DNA of 9,016 nucleotides from JBDTVS01 sp040007095 (GTDB lineage Bacteria; Acidobacteriota; Vicinamibacteria; Vicinamibacterales; CAVVIG01), in the NCBI GenBank assembly GCA_040007095.1, contig JBDTVS010000228.1:1-9016 (forward strand). The letters run 5' to 3'. The position numbers were made by a program, and so were the translations under genes. The notes under the pieces are model-generated. The model was not told where the DNA came from, made no database searches, and saw only the letters and a list, made by a program, of their open reading frames with translations. This document shows positions 1-5,199 of the stretch, in pieces (within the stretch, counting starts at the first letter, position 1; each line of letters starts with the position of its first letter).

Positions 1-1433
1 CCCGATCGGATGGCCAGGGCTGGACCGGGGTTGTCGTGAATGTCGCTGCCGGTCACCCCTCCTCCCGCCATCTGATTGAGGTCGATGGCGACGGCGAGGG
101 CGCCCGTGATTTCCACGTCGACAATCGATACCGCACCGCCCTTGATGAGCACTCCCGTCCCCAGCGGCGTGGCGGCGTCCCCGACAATGCGGAACCCCGT
201 GAATTCCGCGTCCGACACGTCGGTCGCGACCACGGCGGGGTCGCCTTCAGACGCAGCGCCCGGCAGGCGGATTGTGGCGCCACGCGGAACACGACTGATG
301 ACCCTGACGCCGTCCTTCAGGACGAGGCGCTCGCGGTATTCTCCAGGCTCAACCACGACCTGCGTGCCCGGCTGCGCGCGGCCGAGCGCTTCCTCGATCG
401 ATTCAGTGGATCGAACGACAACAACGGCCGGCGACGTCAGCTCGACAGCCCTCGGCAATGGCACCTGCCAGCCTGAACGCCACAGCACCATCGCCGCCGC
501 CGTGACCACGGTCGCCAGCAGCGCGACGAGCGCCAGTCGAACCCCGCGTTGAGACCTTGTCAGCGGCTGGCGCGGCGACGCGCGCCTCGCCTGGCCATCG
601 ATCGAAGCCGGGCGTTGATAGGATCCGAATTGCGTCGCGGTGTGGCCCGCGGCGGCGGCCGCGCACGAACGCGCACGATTCGCGGCAAACAGCTCGCCTT
701 CGACGTAGATGACCGTCACATTGTCTTTGCCGCCGGCGTCGTTTGCCGCCTGGATCAGTGCGTGGACGACGTCATGCGGCCGGCCGGCCAGCTGTGTCAC
801 GACGTTGTTGATGGTTGCCGACTCGACCAGATCGGTCAGGCCGTCGCTGCACAGCAGCAGTGCGGCGTCGGGCTCGAATGGCACCTGCACCAGATCGATG
901 AAATCGGGATCCATCGGCTCGTGCGGCTCAGAGCCCACGTCGCGATACACCTGGTTCCGTCGCTGATGCCGCATCGCCTCGATTTCTGAGATCTCGTTGG
1001 CATCCTCGCGCTCGCCGACCGGGGAGTGATCGCGCGTGACTTTCTCGATGCGGTCGCCACGGAGCTTATACAGGCGCGTGTCACCAACATGACCAATCGT
1101 GGCGATTTCATCGCTGACGACGGCGACGGTGAGCACGCAGGCCATCCCCGCCAATTCAGGCCGCAAGGACGCGACACGATGAATCTCGTTGTTGGCAATC
1201 GTGATGGCCTCTCGAATCCGATCCGCCACGGGGCCGGTCTCCCGTTCCAGTCGGGCTCTCAGCATGCTCAACGCGACGTCGGCCGCCTTGCCACCTGCCT
1301 GTTGGCCGCCGATGCCATCGATGAGGACCAGGAGGCCGCGGGTCACGTCGACATGGAACCGATCCTCGTTGACTTCGCGTCGAAGCCCGGGGTCGGTGCC
1401 GCCCGCCGCCGTCAGTCTGCTGATCGTCTGCAC
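1..1433 (-). CDS. PP2C-type Ser/Thr phosphatase with TM helix and external beta-helix domain (3' partial)
   Basis: Metal-dependent protein phosphatase that should remove phosphate from Ser/Thr residues in the cytoplasm. 477 codons read open to the window edge, so the C-terminus is missing. PP2C motifs are complete and in order: NED at residues 22-24, DGIGG at 39-43, GHVGDTRLY at 114-122, DHS at 135-137, CSDG at 195-198 and GGKDN at 234-238, giving the metal-binding Asp residues. A low-complexity linker (about 250-298) leads to one TM helix (about 299-318). Residues about 328-477 look like a right-handed beta-helix domain (PGTQVVVEPGEY, then short Val/Ile strands and turns), presumably outside the membrane. 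GTG at 1433 is the only usable start: an in-frame TAA lies two codons upstream and the NED motif follows at residue 22. AAAGG directly abuts the GTG, poor spacing for a ribosome site. It is the last visible gene of an operon with the FHA gene. Phosphatase assignment is firm; the beta-helix ligand is unknown. Confidence 0.93.
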   Translation of the reverse strand, partial: MQTISRLTAAGGTDPGLRREVNEDRFHVDVTRGLLVLIDGIGGQQAGGKAADVALSMLRARLERETGPVADRIREAITIANNEIHRVASLRPELAGMACVLTVAVVSDEIATIGHVGDTRLYKLRGDRIEKVTRDHSPVGEREDANEISEIEAMRHQRRNQVYRDVGSEPHEPMDPDFIDLVQVPFEPDAALLLCSDGLTDLVESATINNVVTQLAGRPHDVVHALIQAANDAGGKDNVTVIYVEGELFAANRARSCAAAAAGHTATQFGSYQRPASIDGQARRASPRQPLTRSQRGVRLALVALLATVVTAAAMVLWRSGWQVPLPRAVELTSPAVVVVRSTESIEEALGRAQPGTQVVVEPGEYRERLVLKDGVRVISRVPRGATIRLPGAASEGDPAVVATDVSDAEFTGFRIVGDAATPLGTGVLIKGGAVSIVDVEITGALAVAIDLNQMAGGGVTGSDIHDNPGPALAIRS

Positions 1434-1438
1434 CCTTT

Positions 1439-1455
1439 AGTACTCGGTTTCGGAA
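1439..1455. repeat. Left arm of 17-bp perfect inverted repeat
   Basis: Perfect reverse complement of 1584-1600. On the minus strand this arm lies directly before the AAAGG-GTG initiation region of the PP2C gene, so a stem formed in the mRNA would end at the ribosome site. Confidence 0.9.
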
Positions 1456-1583
1456 TTACACTACCGTATCGGCCGCCGATGCATCCCGCCTCGCGGCGTT
1501 GCCCGTCGGTCAAATGCTCCCGGCATTCTCCCTCCTCGCGCCTGGCGATCCGGGCGCCTCGACGCCCGAATACGTCACCGTAC

Positions 1584-1600
1584 TTCCGAAACCGAGTACT
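1584..1600. repeat. Right arm of 17-bp perfect inverted repeat
   Basis: Perfect reverse complement of 1439-1455. Its outer end overlaps the first base of the TTA triplet that is the stop codon (minus strand TAA) of the 32-aa peptide. Confidence 0.9.
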
Positions 1601-1698
1601 TAGTCTTCGCTCGTTCGTCGTCCGATCCACACGCAGGCGGCAATGAGAGCCACGAGCACGGCCAGAAACACCACGCGGGCAGAGAGCAGCAGCGCCAT
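1600..1698 (-). CDS. 32-aa single-TM small protein, coupled to the FHA gene
   Basis: A 33-codon ORF begins at ATG 1698, sharing one base with the TGA stop of the FHA gene (TGATG), an arrangement typical of translational coupling. The predicted peptide starts MALLLSARVVFLAVLVALIA, giving one hydrophobic helix over about residues 2-25. It has a Cys at 22 and a short polar tail with GRR and a final Glu-Asp. It would therefore sit in the inner membrane with little outside the bilayer. It lies between an FhaA-like gene and the phosphatase gene, which is where actinobacterial loci carry fhaB, but it has no FHA domain. Its TAA stop coincides with the flank of the inverted-repeat element, so the original end may have been the same codon or may have been altered. 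No family is recognised. The length is short, so coding status rests on the overlap and the clean TM helix. Confidence 0.55.
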   Translation of the reverse strand: MALLLSARVVFLAVLVALIAACVWIGRRTSED

Positions 1699-2594
1699 CA
1701 GTCGACCTTCCGGAACTCGACGAAGACGGTGTCGGCGAGACCGATCCGTGCCGTGTCCGGCAGCAGCGTTTCAACGCCGTTCTCCCGTTTCGCCCCGTCG
1801 TGCTCCTCGTAACCGCGCGGCACGTGCCGGCCGTTCAGCGTTGTGCCGAGGGAGCTGAGATCGATCAGATAGAAGCGGCCGGTGAGCGGATCCCGGCGTA
1901 TGCGAGCGTGCTCCCGCGACACGTCCACGGAGGAGACGATGCGAATGTCCACGGAGTAGGCGATGCCGCCACGCCCGATCGTCACGGAATCCTTGACGAC
2001 GTCATGAACGTGCTGCCCCGACGTGTCGTCATAGACGATCCGTGCGAACGCCGGCGCCGGCACGGTGTGCGGCGCACGATTGACGGTGTGCTCTCTCGTC
2101 GTGGTCCGGTGGCCGTCGTAGATGGTCGTGATTCGACGAGTCCGCTCGCCGACGCCGAGCTCGGGTCTCGCCGGCAGGACGACCTCCGAATCGATCAGCA
2201 GGTCGCCCTCGTTCATGTCGCCGTCGGGATCGGCCCGGAACTCGACTTGCCACTCGGCGCCGGCATTGTCGATCTGCGTCTCATCATTCGTGGTGAACCG
2301 GCCGAGCCATCGCTTGATCGACGGGCGGCGGTTGAGTCGGTGCAGTTCATCGGCCAGGGCCCGGACGGTCTGTTCCTCGAGGATCGGAATGATGCTCTCC
2401 AGCCGCGCGTATTCAGCGGGGTGCACGTACACTGTGAAACGACTGGGCGCGAGCGTCGAATATCTCAGCGGTTCGAGGTTCTTCCGCATGTTCTCGATGA
2501 CGGCCTCGATGAGATCCCGGGCGGGTCGTCGAGGCGTCCGGGGAGCAGAATCATGACCACCTGTGTTGCGTGTCAATCGGTCCCTCGCTGTCAC
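1698..2594 (-). CDS. FhaA-like protein: DUF3662 plus C-terminal FHA domain
   Basis: Phospho-threonine-binding signalling protein of 298 codons. The N-terminal part (about 26-130) matches the DUF3662/FhaA N-terminal pattern: DLIEAVIENMRKNLEPL, then LAPSRFTVYVHPAEYARL and a helical segment. A polar linker follows, then an FHA domain (about 184-296) with IGRG at 206-209, SREHARI at 226-232 and SSLGTTLNG at 247-255. The invariant Gly-Arg, Ser, His and Asn-Gly needed to bind phospho-Thr are all present. In mycobacteria FhaA links Ser/Thr kinases to cell-wall synthesis; a related adaptor role here is inference. It heads the operon with the 32-aa TM peptide and the PP2C phosphatase, which could reverse the modification it reads. 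Start is uncertain. GTG 2594 is the only in-frame start ahead of the domain, but a better-looking ATG with AGG upstream sits at 2554 one frame off. Confidence 0.9.
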   Translation of the reverse strand: MTARDRLTRNTGGHDSAPRTPRRPARDLIEAVIENMRKNLEPLRYSTLAPSRFTVYVHPAEYARLESIIPILEEQTVRALADELHRLNRRPSIKRWLGRFTTNDETQIDNAGAEWQVEFRADPDGDMNEGDLLIDSEVVLPARPELGVGERTRRITTIYDGHRTTTREHTVNRAPHTVPAPAFARIVYDDTSGQHVHDVVKDSVTIGRGGIAYSVDIRIVSSVDVSREHARIRRDPLTGRFYLIDLSSLGTTLNGRHVPRGYEEHDGAKRENGVETLLPDTARIGLADTVFVEFRKVD

Positions 2595-2674
2595 GGTGTT
2601 CCCGACTACTATGTGCCACCTACTGGGCCACAGTTCCTGTGGATTTCCAGGGTTTTTACAGTCTTACGACGACA
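2595..2674. promoter_or_regulatory. Divergent intergenic region between the two FHA genes
   Basis: The 80 bp between the minus-strand FHA gene and the plus-strand regulator must hold promoters for both directions. TACTAT at 2607-2612 and TACAGT at 2657-2662 are possible plus-strand -10 boxes, but neither has a convincing -35. The second is only 12 nt from the GTG start and would imply a nearly leaderless message. The region is noticeably less GC-rich than the coding DNA around it. Confidence 0.4.
2628..2642. promoter_or_regulatory. Candidate operator: CCACAG-TTC-CTGTGG palindrome
   Basis: A perfect 6-bp inverted repeat with a 3-bp centre lies in the divergent promoter region, about 32 bp before the regulator's GTG. 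Its position suits a binding site for the adjacent winged-helix regulator or another dimer. OmpR-type winged helices usually bind direct repeats, so the link to that protein is only a guess. Confidence 0.3.
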
Positions 2675-3358
2675 GTGAGGGTTCGGTTCGCGGATTTCAC
2701 CGTGGATTCGGCGACGCGCCAGGTTGTCCATCGCGTCGCAGGCGAGGTCCGCCTGTCCCCCAAAGCGTTCGATCTGCTCGCCGCGTTGATCGCGCAGCGG
2801 CCGAGGGTGCTGGACAAGTCCGAGCTCCACCGGCGGATCTGGCCCGATACCCACGTCGTGGAGGCGAACCTGAATGTGCTGATCGCCGAGATCCGGCGCG
2901 CGCTCGGGGACTCGCGGCGCGAAGCCATGTTCGTCCGCACGGTTCATGCGAGAGGTTATGCATTCTGCGGCGAGGCCGTGGAACTGCCTGATCGCCAGGC
3001 CTCCGGGGGCAGCACGCCGGTGCGATGGTGGCTGGTGTGGAACGAACGCGTGATCGTATTGGACGACGGGGACAATACCATTGGCCGCGATCCGCAGTGC
3101 ACCGTCTGGCTGGATGCTTCCGGCGTATCGCGGCGTCATGCCCGAATCAGGACCGTCCGCGGCGACGACGCCGTTCTGCTTCAGGACCTTGGCAGCAAGA
3201 ACGGCACGCTGGTTCAGCACTCGCCCATCTCGGGCCAGGTTCGGCTGACCGACGGGGCGGCGATTCAGATCGGATCGGTGGAGTTGAAGCTGCGGGTCTG
3301 GTCCGAAGGCAAGTCGCCGGAAACAGAGCGCATTCCAGCGAAGCGCACACCGGTCTGA
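2675..3358 (+). CDS. Winged-helix transcriptional regulator fused to FHA domain
   Basis: DNA-binding regulator of 227 aa that appears to take phospho-Thr signals directly. Residues about 3-99 form an OmpR/PhoB-type winged helix without a receiver domain: VRFADFTVD, LSPKAFDLLAALI, KSELHRRIWPD, NLNVLIAEIRRALGD and FVRTVHARGYAF are hallmarks. After a short linker, residues about 118-215 are an FHA domain with IGRD at 136-139, SRRHARI at 152-158 and DLGSKNGT at 171-178, so the phospho-Thr contacts are intact. GTG 2675 is chosen because family members begin at the V-R-F-x-x-F strand. An upstream GTG at 2570 adds 35 residues with no domain character and would overlap the divergent gene. No clear Shine-Dalgarno precedes 2675. 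The wHTH-plus-FHA layout recalls mycobacterial EmbR but lacks its central BTAD. It is divergent from the FHA/PP2C operon, which suggests shared signalling or regulation of that operon. Confidence 0.9.
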   Translation: MRVRFADFTVDSATRQVVHRVAGEVRLSPKAFDLLAALIAQRPRVLDKSELHRRIWPDTHVVEANLNVLIAEIRRALGDSRREAMFVRTVHARGYAFCGEAVELPDRQASGGSTPVRWWLVWNERVIVLDDGDNTIGRDPQCTVWLDASGVSRRHARIRTVRGDDAVLLQDLGSKNGTLVQHSPISGQVRLTDGAAIQIGSVELKLRVWSEGKSPETERIPAKRTPV

Positions 3359-3387
3359 TGTCAACCCTCGGCGCCGCGACGCGGAGG

Positions 3388-4230
3388 TTAGGGACCCGAC
3401 GCGGTCGGACCGGCCTTGAGTTTGTCGACGCGCTGTTTGAGGCGCGGATTTGGGAAAGCCTCCAGGAGCGGCTGCAGGACCGCGATTGCCGCATCCTTCT
3501 GACCCACCGCTTCGAACGCGTCGGCTTGAAGGTTCGCCCGTTGAAACCGCATGAAGCGATTGTTCTCGGGCACCTCGATTTTGGCCAGCGCCTCGATCGC
3601 GCCCTGCGGATTCTTCTGATCGATCAATATCGATTGCGCCGCCAGCATCTGCACGTCCAGGTTCGCGCCGAACCGCTGCGCGGCGGCCGCGATGAGCGCG
3701 GCGGCTTGATCGGGGTGGCCCGCCTTTCGGTCGGCCAACGCCTGGTGGTAGTAGCCAGCCAGGAGGAGACGCTCCACGTCCTTCGGATCACCGGACCTGA
3801 TCCCGACGCCGCCGGCGTACGCGTACACCAGCTCCCCTCCATGTTCAGCGGTCTCGTACACGAAGGCGACCCCGATCAGGCCGACAACAGCCGCGAACGC
3901 GTGCACCATCTTCACCTTCGACCAGCGACGGAGCCCCAGGCCGGCGAGCTCAATTGCGCCGAGGACCAGAAGGACCGTCTGCGTCCGTTCGCCCCACTCT
4001 TCGTGCTCCCCGACCGCGGCGCGGGCGCCCGGGACACGTTCAACGGGAGGGTGCGCGGCTGTACCCGACCGCGTAGACACGACCGCTGAGCCCGCCGCCA
4101 GAATCAGCAGCGTGGCCGCCGCGGGCCCGGCAAAAGCGGGTCGGCCCAGCAGCGACACGAGCCGAAAGGCCACGCCGATGATGACGAGCACGATGGTGAA
4201 GTGCACGACCTGCGGATGAAGTGCAGCCAT
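3388..4230 (-). CDS. DUF2231 membrane protein with TPR-like C-terminal extension
   Basis: Inner-membrane protein of 280 aa with unknown function. The N-terminal half shows the DUF2231 pattern: HPQVVHF at 5-11, four hydrophobic segments (about 8-28, 36-54, 84-101, 108-126), a His at 76 before the third segment, and EHGGELVYAYAGGV at 129-142. The conserved His residues (5, 10, 76, 130) make a metal or haem ligand role conceivable, but nothing proves it. The second half (about 155-275) is soluble, Ala-rich and helical, with TPR-like helix pairs such as GHPDQAAALIAAAAQRFG and AVGQKDAAIAVLQPLLEAFP. Typical DUF2231 proteins stop soon after the fourth helix, so the TPR tail is an addition. ATG 4230 is the first start after an in-frame TAG. 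A strong GGAGGTGGAG lies upstream but about 15 nt away. It converges on the wHTH-FHA gene with a 29-bp gap. Confidence 0.85.
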   Translation of the reverse strand: MAALHPQVVHFTIVLVIIGVAFRLVSLLGRPAFAGPAAATLLILAAGSAVVSTRSGTAAHPPVERVPGARAAVGEHEEWGERTQTVLLVLGAIELAGLGLRRWSKVKMVHAFAAVVGLIGVAFVYETAEHGGELVYAYAGGVGIRSGDPKDVERLLLAGYYHQALADRKAGHPDQAAALIAAAAQRFGANLDVQMLAAQSILIDQKNPQGAIEALAKIEVPENNRFMRFQRANLQADAFEAVGQKDAAIAVLQPLLEAFPNPRLKQRVDKLKAGPTASGP

Positions 4231-4416
4231 ATGGTGCGTAGACTACTCCACCTCCGCATTCAGATGAGAATGTGAAACCGAGTCTCAAGATGGGCGGTCA
4301 TCTTCGTACGCCGGTCACCATGGACCAACGTGCCAGGTCGCAGCGGAGCACTGCCGTGGATCGACATTCTGCGCGTCGTGCTGTCGGGACTGGCTCGAGG
4401 ATGACGCCGTGATGAC
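4231..4416. other. Non-coding stretch upstream of the DUF2231 gene
   Basis: About 190 bp without a convincing gene. ORFs crossing it are Arg/Ser-rich and show no family pattern. It should hold the DUF2231 leader, including GGAGGTGGAG at 4246-4255. I found no strong hairpin followed by a T run and no recognisable remnant of a neighbouring gene, although decayed coding DNA is possible. Confidence 0.4.
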
Positions 4417-4557
4417 TCATGTCTTTCGGCCCCGACCGGAGCGCAAACACATTCGCTCGCAATTGAGCGGCCACAGGATCGTTCCTTGTGCCTCGATGTG
4501 AGTGATCTGCCGAGGGAGGTCGCGCTTTTTCGCCGACGCACGTCCGTCGCGCGTCAT
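4417..4557 (-). CDS. Possible 46-aa ORF coupled to the SRPBCC gene
   Basis: An ATG at 4557 overlaps the SRPBCC stop by four bases (ATGA), a common sign of translational coupling, and the frame stays open for 46 codons. The product is basic at the N-terminus (Arg-Asp-Gly-Arg, then Ala-Lys-Lys-Arg) and has two Cys residues (33, 37). No domain, TM helix or family is recognisable. ATGA overlaps also arise by chance in GC-rich DNA and the composition is not strongly gene-like, so this may be untranslated or a decayed coding stretch. Confidence 0.2.
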   Translation of the reverse strand: MTRDGRASAKKRDLPRQITHIEAQGTILWPLNCERMCLRSGRGRKT

Positions 4558-4997
4558 TGCTCGAGGAAGGTCTTCAAGTCGCTCAGGTCGTGACCGATGA
4601 CGTCCCGGACCTTCCCCGCGATCGCCCAGTTGAGGGGCATCAGGAATCCAGGAGGGAGGCCGGCCGTATCGAGTTCGAACTCGACACTGACCTTGGTCCC
4701 GTCCCCTGACGGCTCGAACGAGAACTTCGTGTCGATCCGGATGCCGGCCTTGTGATGCGTGATGGTGTACGCCCGGTCGCTGTCAAACGCGGTCACCTCC
4801 ATTTCGGCGCTGTCGGCGAGGCCGAGCACCTCCCGGGTCTCCAGCCAGCGGGTGCCCAACTCGAACGGTCCGGGGGTCAGCACCTCTATCTTCTTGATGC
4901 TCGAGACATGGGCGGCGCCGTGTTCGATATCCGTGAAGAGCTGGAACACTTTTGAAACGGGAGCCGCGACCTGATTCGACACGGTAACTGTTGCCAT
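4554..4997 (-). CDS. SRPBCC (START-like / polyketide cyclase-type) protein
   Basis: Small soluble protein of 147 aa with the helix-grip fold pattern of the SRPBCC superfamily. It has an N-terminal strand TVTVSNQVAAPVSKVFQLFTD (the usual beta1 followed by V-F-x-x-F/W-x-D), a middle section of alternating strands (SAEMEVTAFD, YTITHHKAGIRIDTKFSFEP, GTKVSVEFELD), and a long C-terminal helix ending DLKTFLEQ. Such proteins bind hydrophobic ligands in a cavity between sheet and helix; the ligand here is unknown. ATG 4997 is preferred over GTG 5006 because AAGGAG at 5006-5011 stands 8 nt before the ATG but would touch the GTG. It follows the 18-codon stress-protein fragment by about 40 bp, so both probably share one transcript. 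The C-terminal helix is intact and length is normal for the family. Confidence 0.88.
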   Translation of the reverse strand: MATVTVSNQVAAPVSKVFQLFTDIEHGAAHVSSIKKIEVLTPGPFELGTRWLETREVLGLADSAEMEVTAFDSDRAYTITHHKAGIRIDTKFSFEPSGDGTKVSVEFELDTAGLPPGFLMPLNWAIAGKVRDVIGHDLSDLKTFLEQ

Positions 4998-5005
4998 GGT
5001 GCCCA

Positions 5006-5011
5006 CTCCTT
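5006..5011 (-). promoter_or_regulatory. Ribosome binding site of the SRPBCC gene
   Basis: AAGGAG on the minus strand, 8 nt before ATG 4997. It overlaps the alternative GTG at 5006 and so decides the start in favour of the ATG. Confidence 0.75.
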
Positions 5012-5039
5012 TTAAAGACTGTGCGTCCTCTCCGAGGAA

Positions 5040-5096
5040 TCATTCAGAGGTCGAACTGAAGTCGGTCGGGACCAGAATCGCCTTCACGACGGCCAT
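5040..5096 (-). pseudogene. N-terminal remnant of a universal stress protein (UspA family), 18 codons
   Basis: The ORF reads MAVVKAILVPTDFSSTSE and stops at TGA. I-L-V-P-T-D-F-S-x-x-S is the first beta strand and nucleotide-binding Asp region of UspA-type proteins, which are normally about 140-300 aa. The ribosome site GGGAGG at 5104-5109 is 7 nt from the ATG, as good as any in the window. The bases after the stop do not continue a Usp sequence in the other frames I checked, so this looks like a deletion that kept the 5' end rather than a simple frameshift. It lies 40 bp ahead of the SRPBCC gene on the same strand. It may now serve as a translated leader for that gene, or be plain debris. The family call rests on 18 residues only. 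Confidence 0.6.
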
Positions 5097-5103
5097 CACT
5101 GCA

Positions 5104-5109
5104 CCTCCC
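5104..5109 (-). promoter_or_regulatory. Intact ribosome binding site before the stress-protein remnant
   Basis: GGGAGG on the minus strand with a 7-nt spacer to ATG 5096. Its quality suggests the 18-codon ORF is still translated even though the gene is truncated. Confidence 0.65.
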
Positions 5110-5125
5110 GGTGAGCACCAAGCAA

Positions 5126-5137
5126 GCGGTATACCGC
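5126..5137. promoter_or_regulatory. Candidate operator: GCGGTATACCGC palindrome
   Basis: A perfect 12-bp palindrome lies 30 bp upstream of ATG 5096. It overlaps the only plausible minus-strand -10 (TATACC), so a bound protein would block transcription of the remnant and the SRPBCC gene. Confidence 0.35.
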
Positions 5138-5185
5138 GTTTTGGCGCCCCGTCCACCAGGCCTCGGTCCTGACATGACGAAATAA

Positions 5186-5199
5186 CCCGCAGCTGCGGG
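5186..5199. repeat. Perfect 14-bp palindrome CCCGCAGCTGCGGG
   Basis: Self-complementary without a spacer, in the divergent intergenic region about 90 bp before the remnant ATG. It could be an operator for either direction. As RNA it cannot form a normal hairpin without opening the centre, and no U-tract follows directly, so a terminator is less likely. Confidence 0.35.

Larger units (their letters stand above)
1437..1602. mobile_element. Short inverted-repeat element (MITE-like) with TTA flanks, inserted in the FHA-PP2C operon
   Basis: The 17-mer AGTACTCGGTTTCGGAA at 1439-1455 is repeated as its exact reverse complement at 1584-1600. The pairing continues imperfectly inward for about 25-30 more bases on each side, for example CGTAT followed by CGG on both arms. 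Taking GTAC as the terminus gives a 160-bp element (1440-1599) flanked by direct TTA repeats at 1437-1439 and 1600-1602. Taking CTCGG as the terminus gives a 154-bp element flanked by TA, as for IS630/Tc1-type MITEs. No ORF inside resembles a transposase. The right TTA is the TAA stop of the 32-aa peptide and the left end touches the PP2C ribosome site. Precise removal would leave the two genes almost fused. A non-mobile RNA hairpin is the main alternative. Confidence 0.6.

Noticed and set aside
549..1646. Plus-strand open frames over the phosphatase
   Set aside because: All are antisense to a complete set of PP2C motifs on the minus strand.
2570..2674. Upstream GTG extension of the wHTH-FHA protein
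   Set aside because: The added 35 residues have no domain character, would overlap the divergent FHA start, and family members begin at the V-R-F-x-x-F strand.
1800..2678. 292-codon open frame on the plus strand
   Set aside because: It lies antisense to the FhaA-like gene, whose FHA and DUF3662 motifs are clear; the plus-strand product has no recognisable domain.
3025..4089. 354-codon open frame on the plus strand
   Set aside because: It runs out of frame through the wHTH-FHA gene and then antisense to the DUF2231 gene, and the product is Arg-rich and low in pattern.
4260..4541. 93-codon minus-strand open frame in the SRPBCC-DUF2231 gap
   Set aside because: It is Arg/Ser-rich with no family pattern, no ribosome site, and it overlaps the SRPBCC-coupled frame.
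4521..4553. Possible intrinsic terminator (CGACG / CGTCG stem next to a five-base A/T run)
   Set aside because: The stem is only 5 bp, and the T run lies on the wrong side for the SRPBCC transcript.
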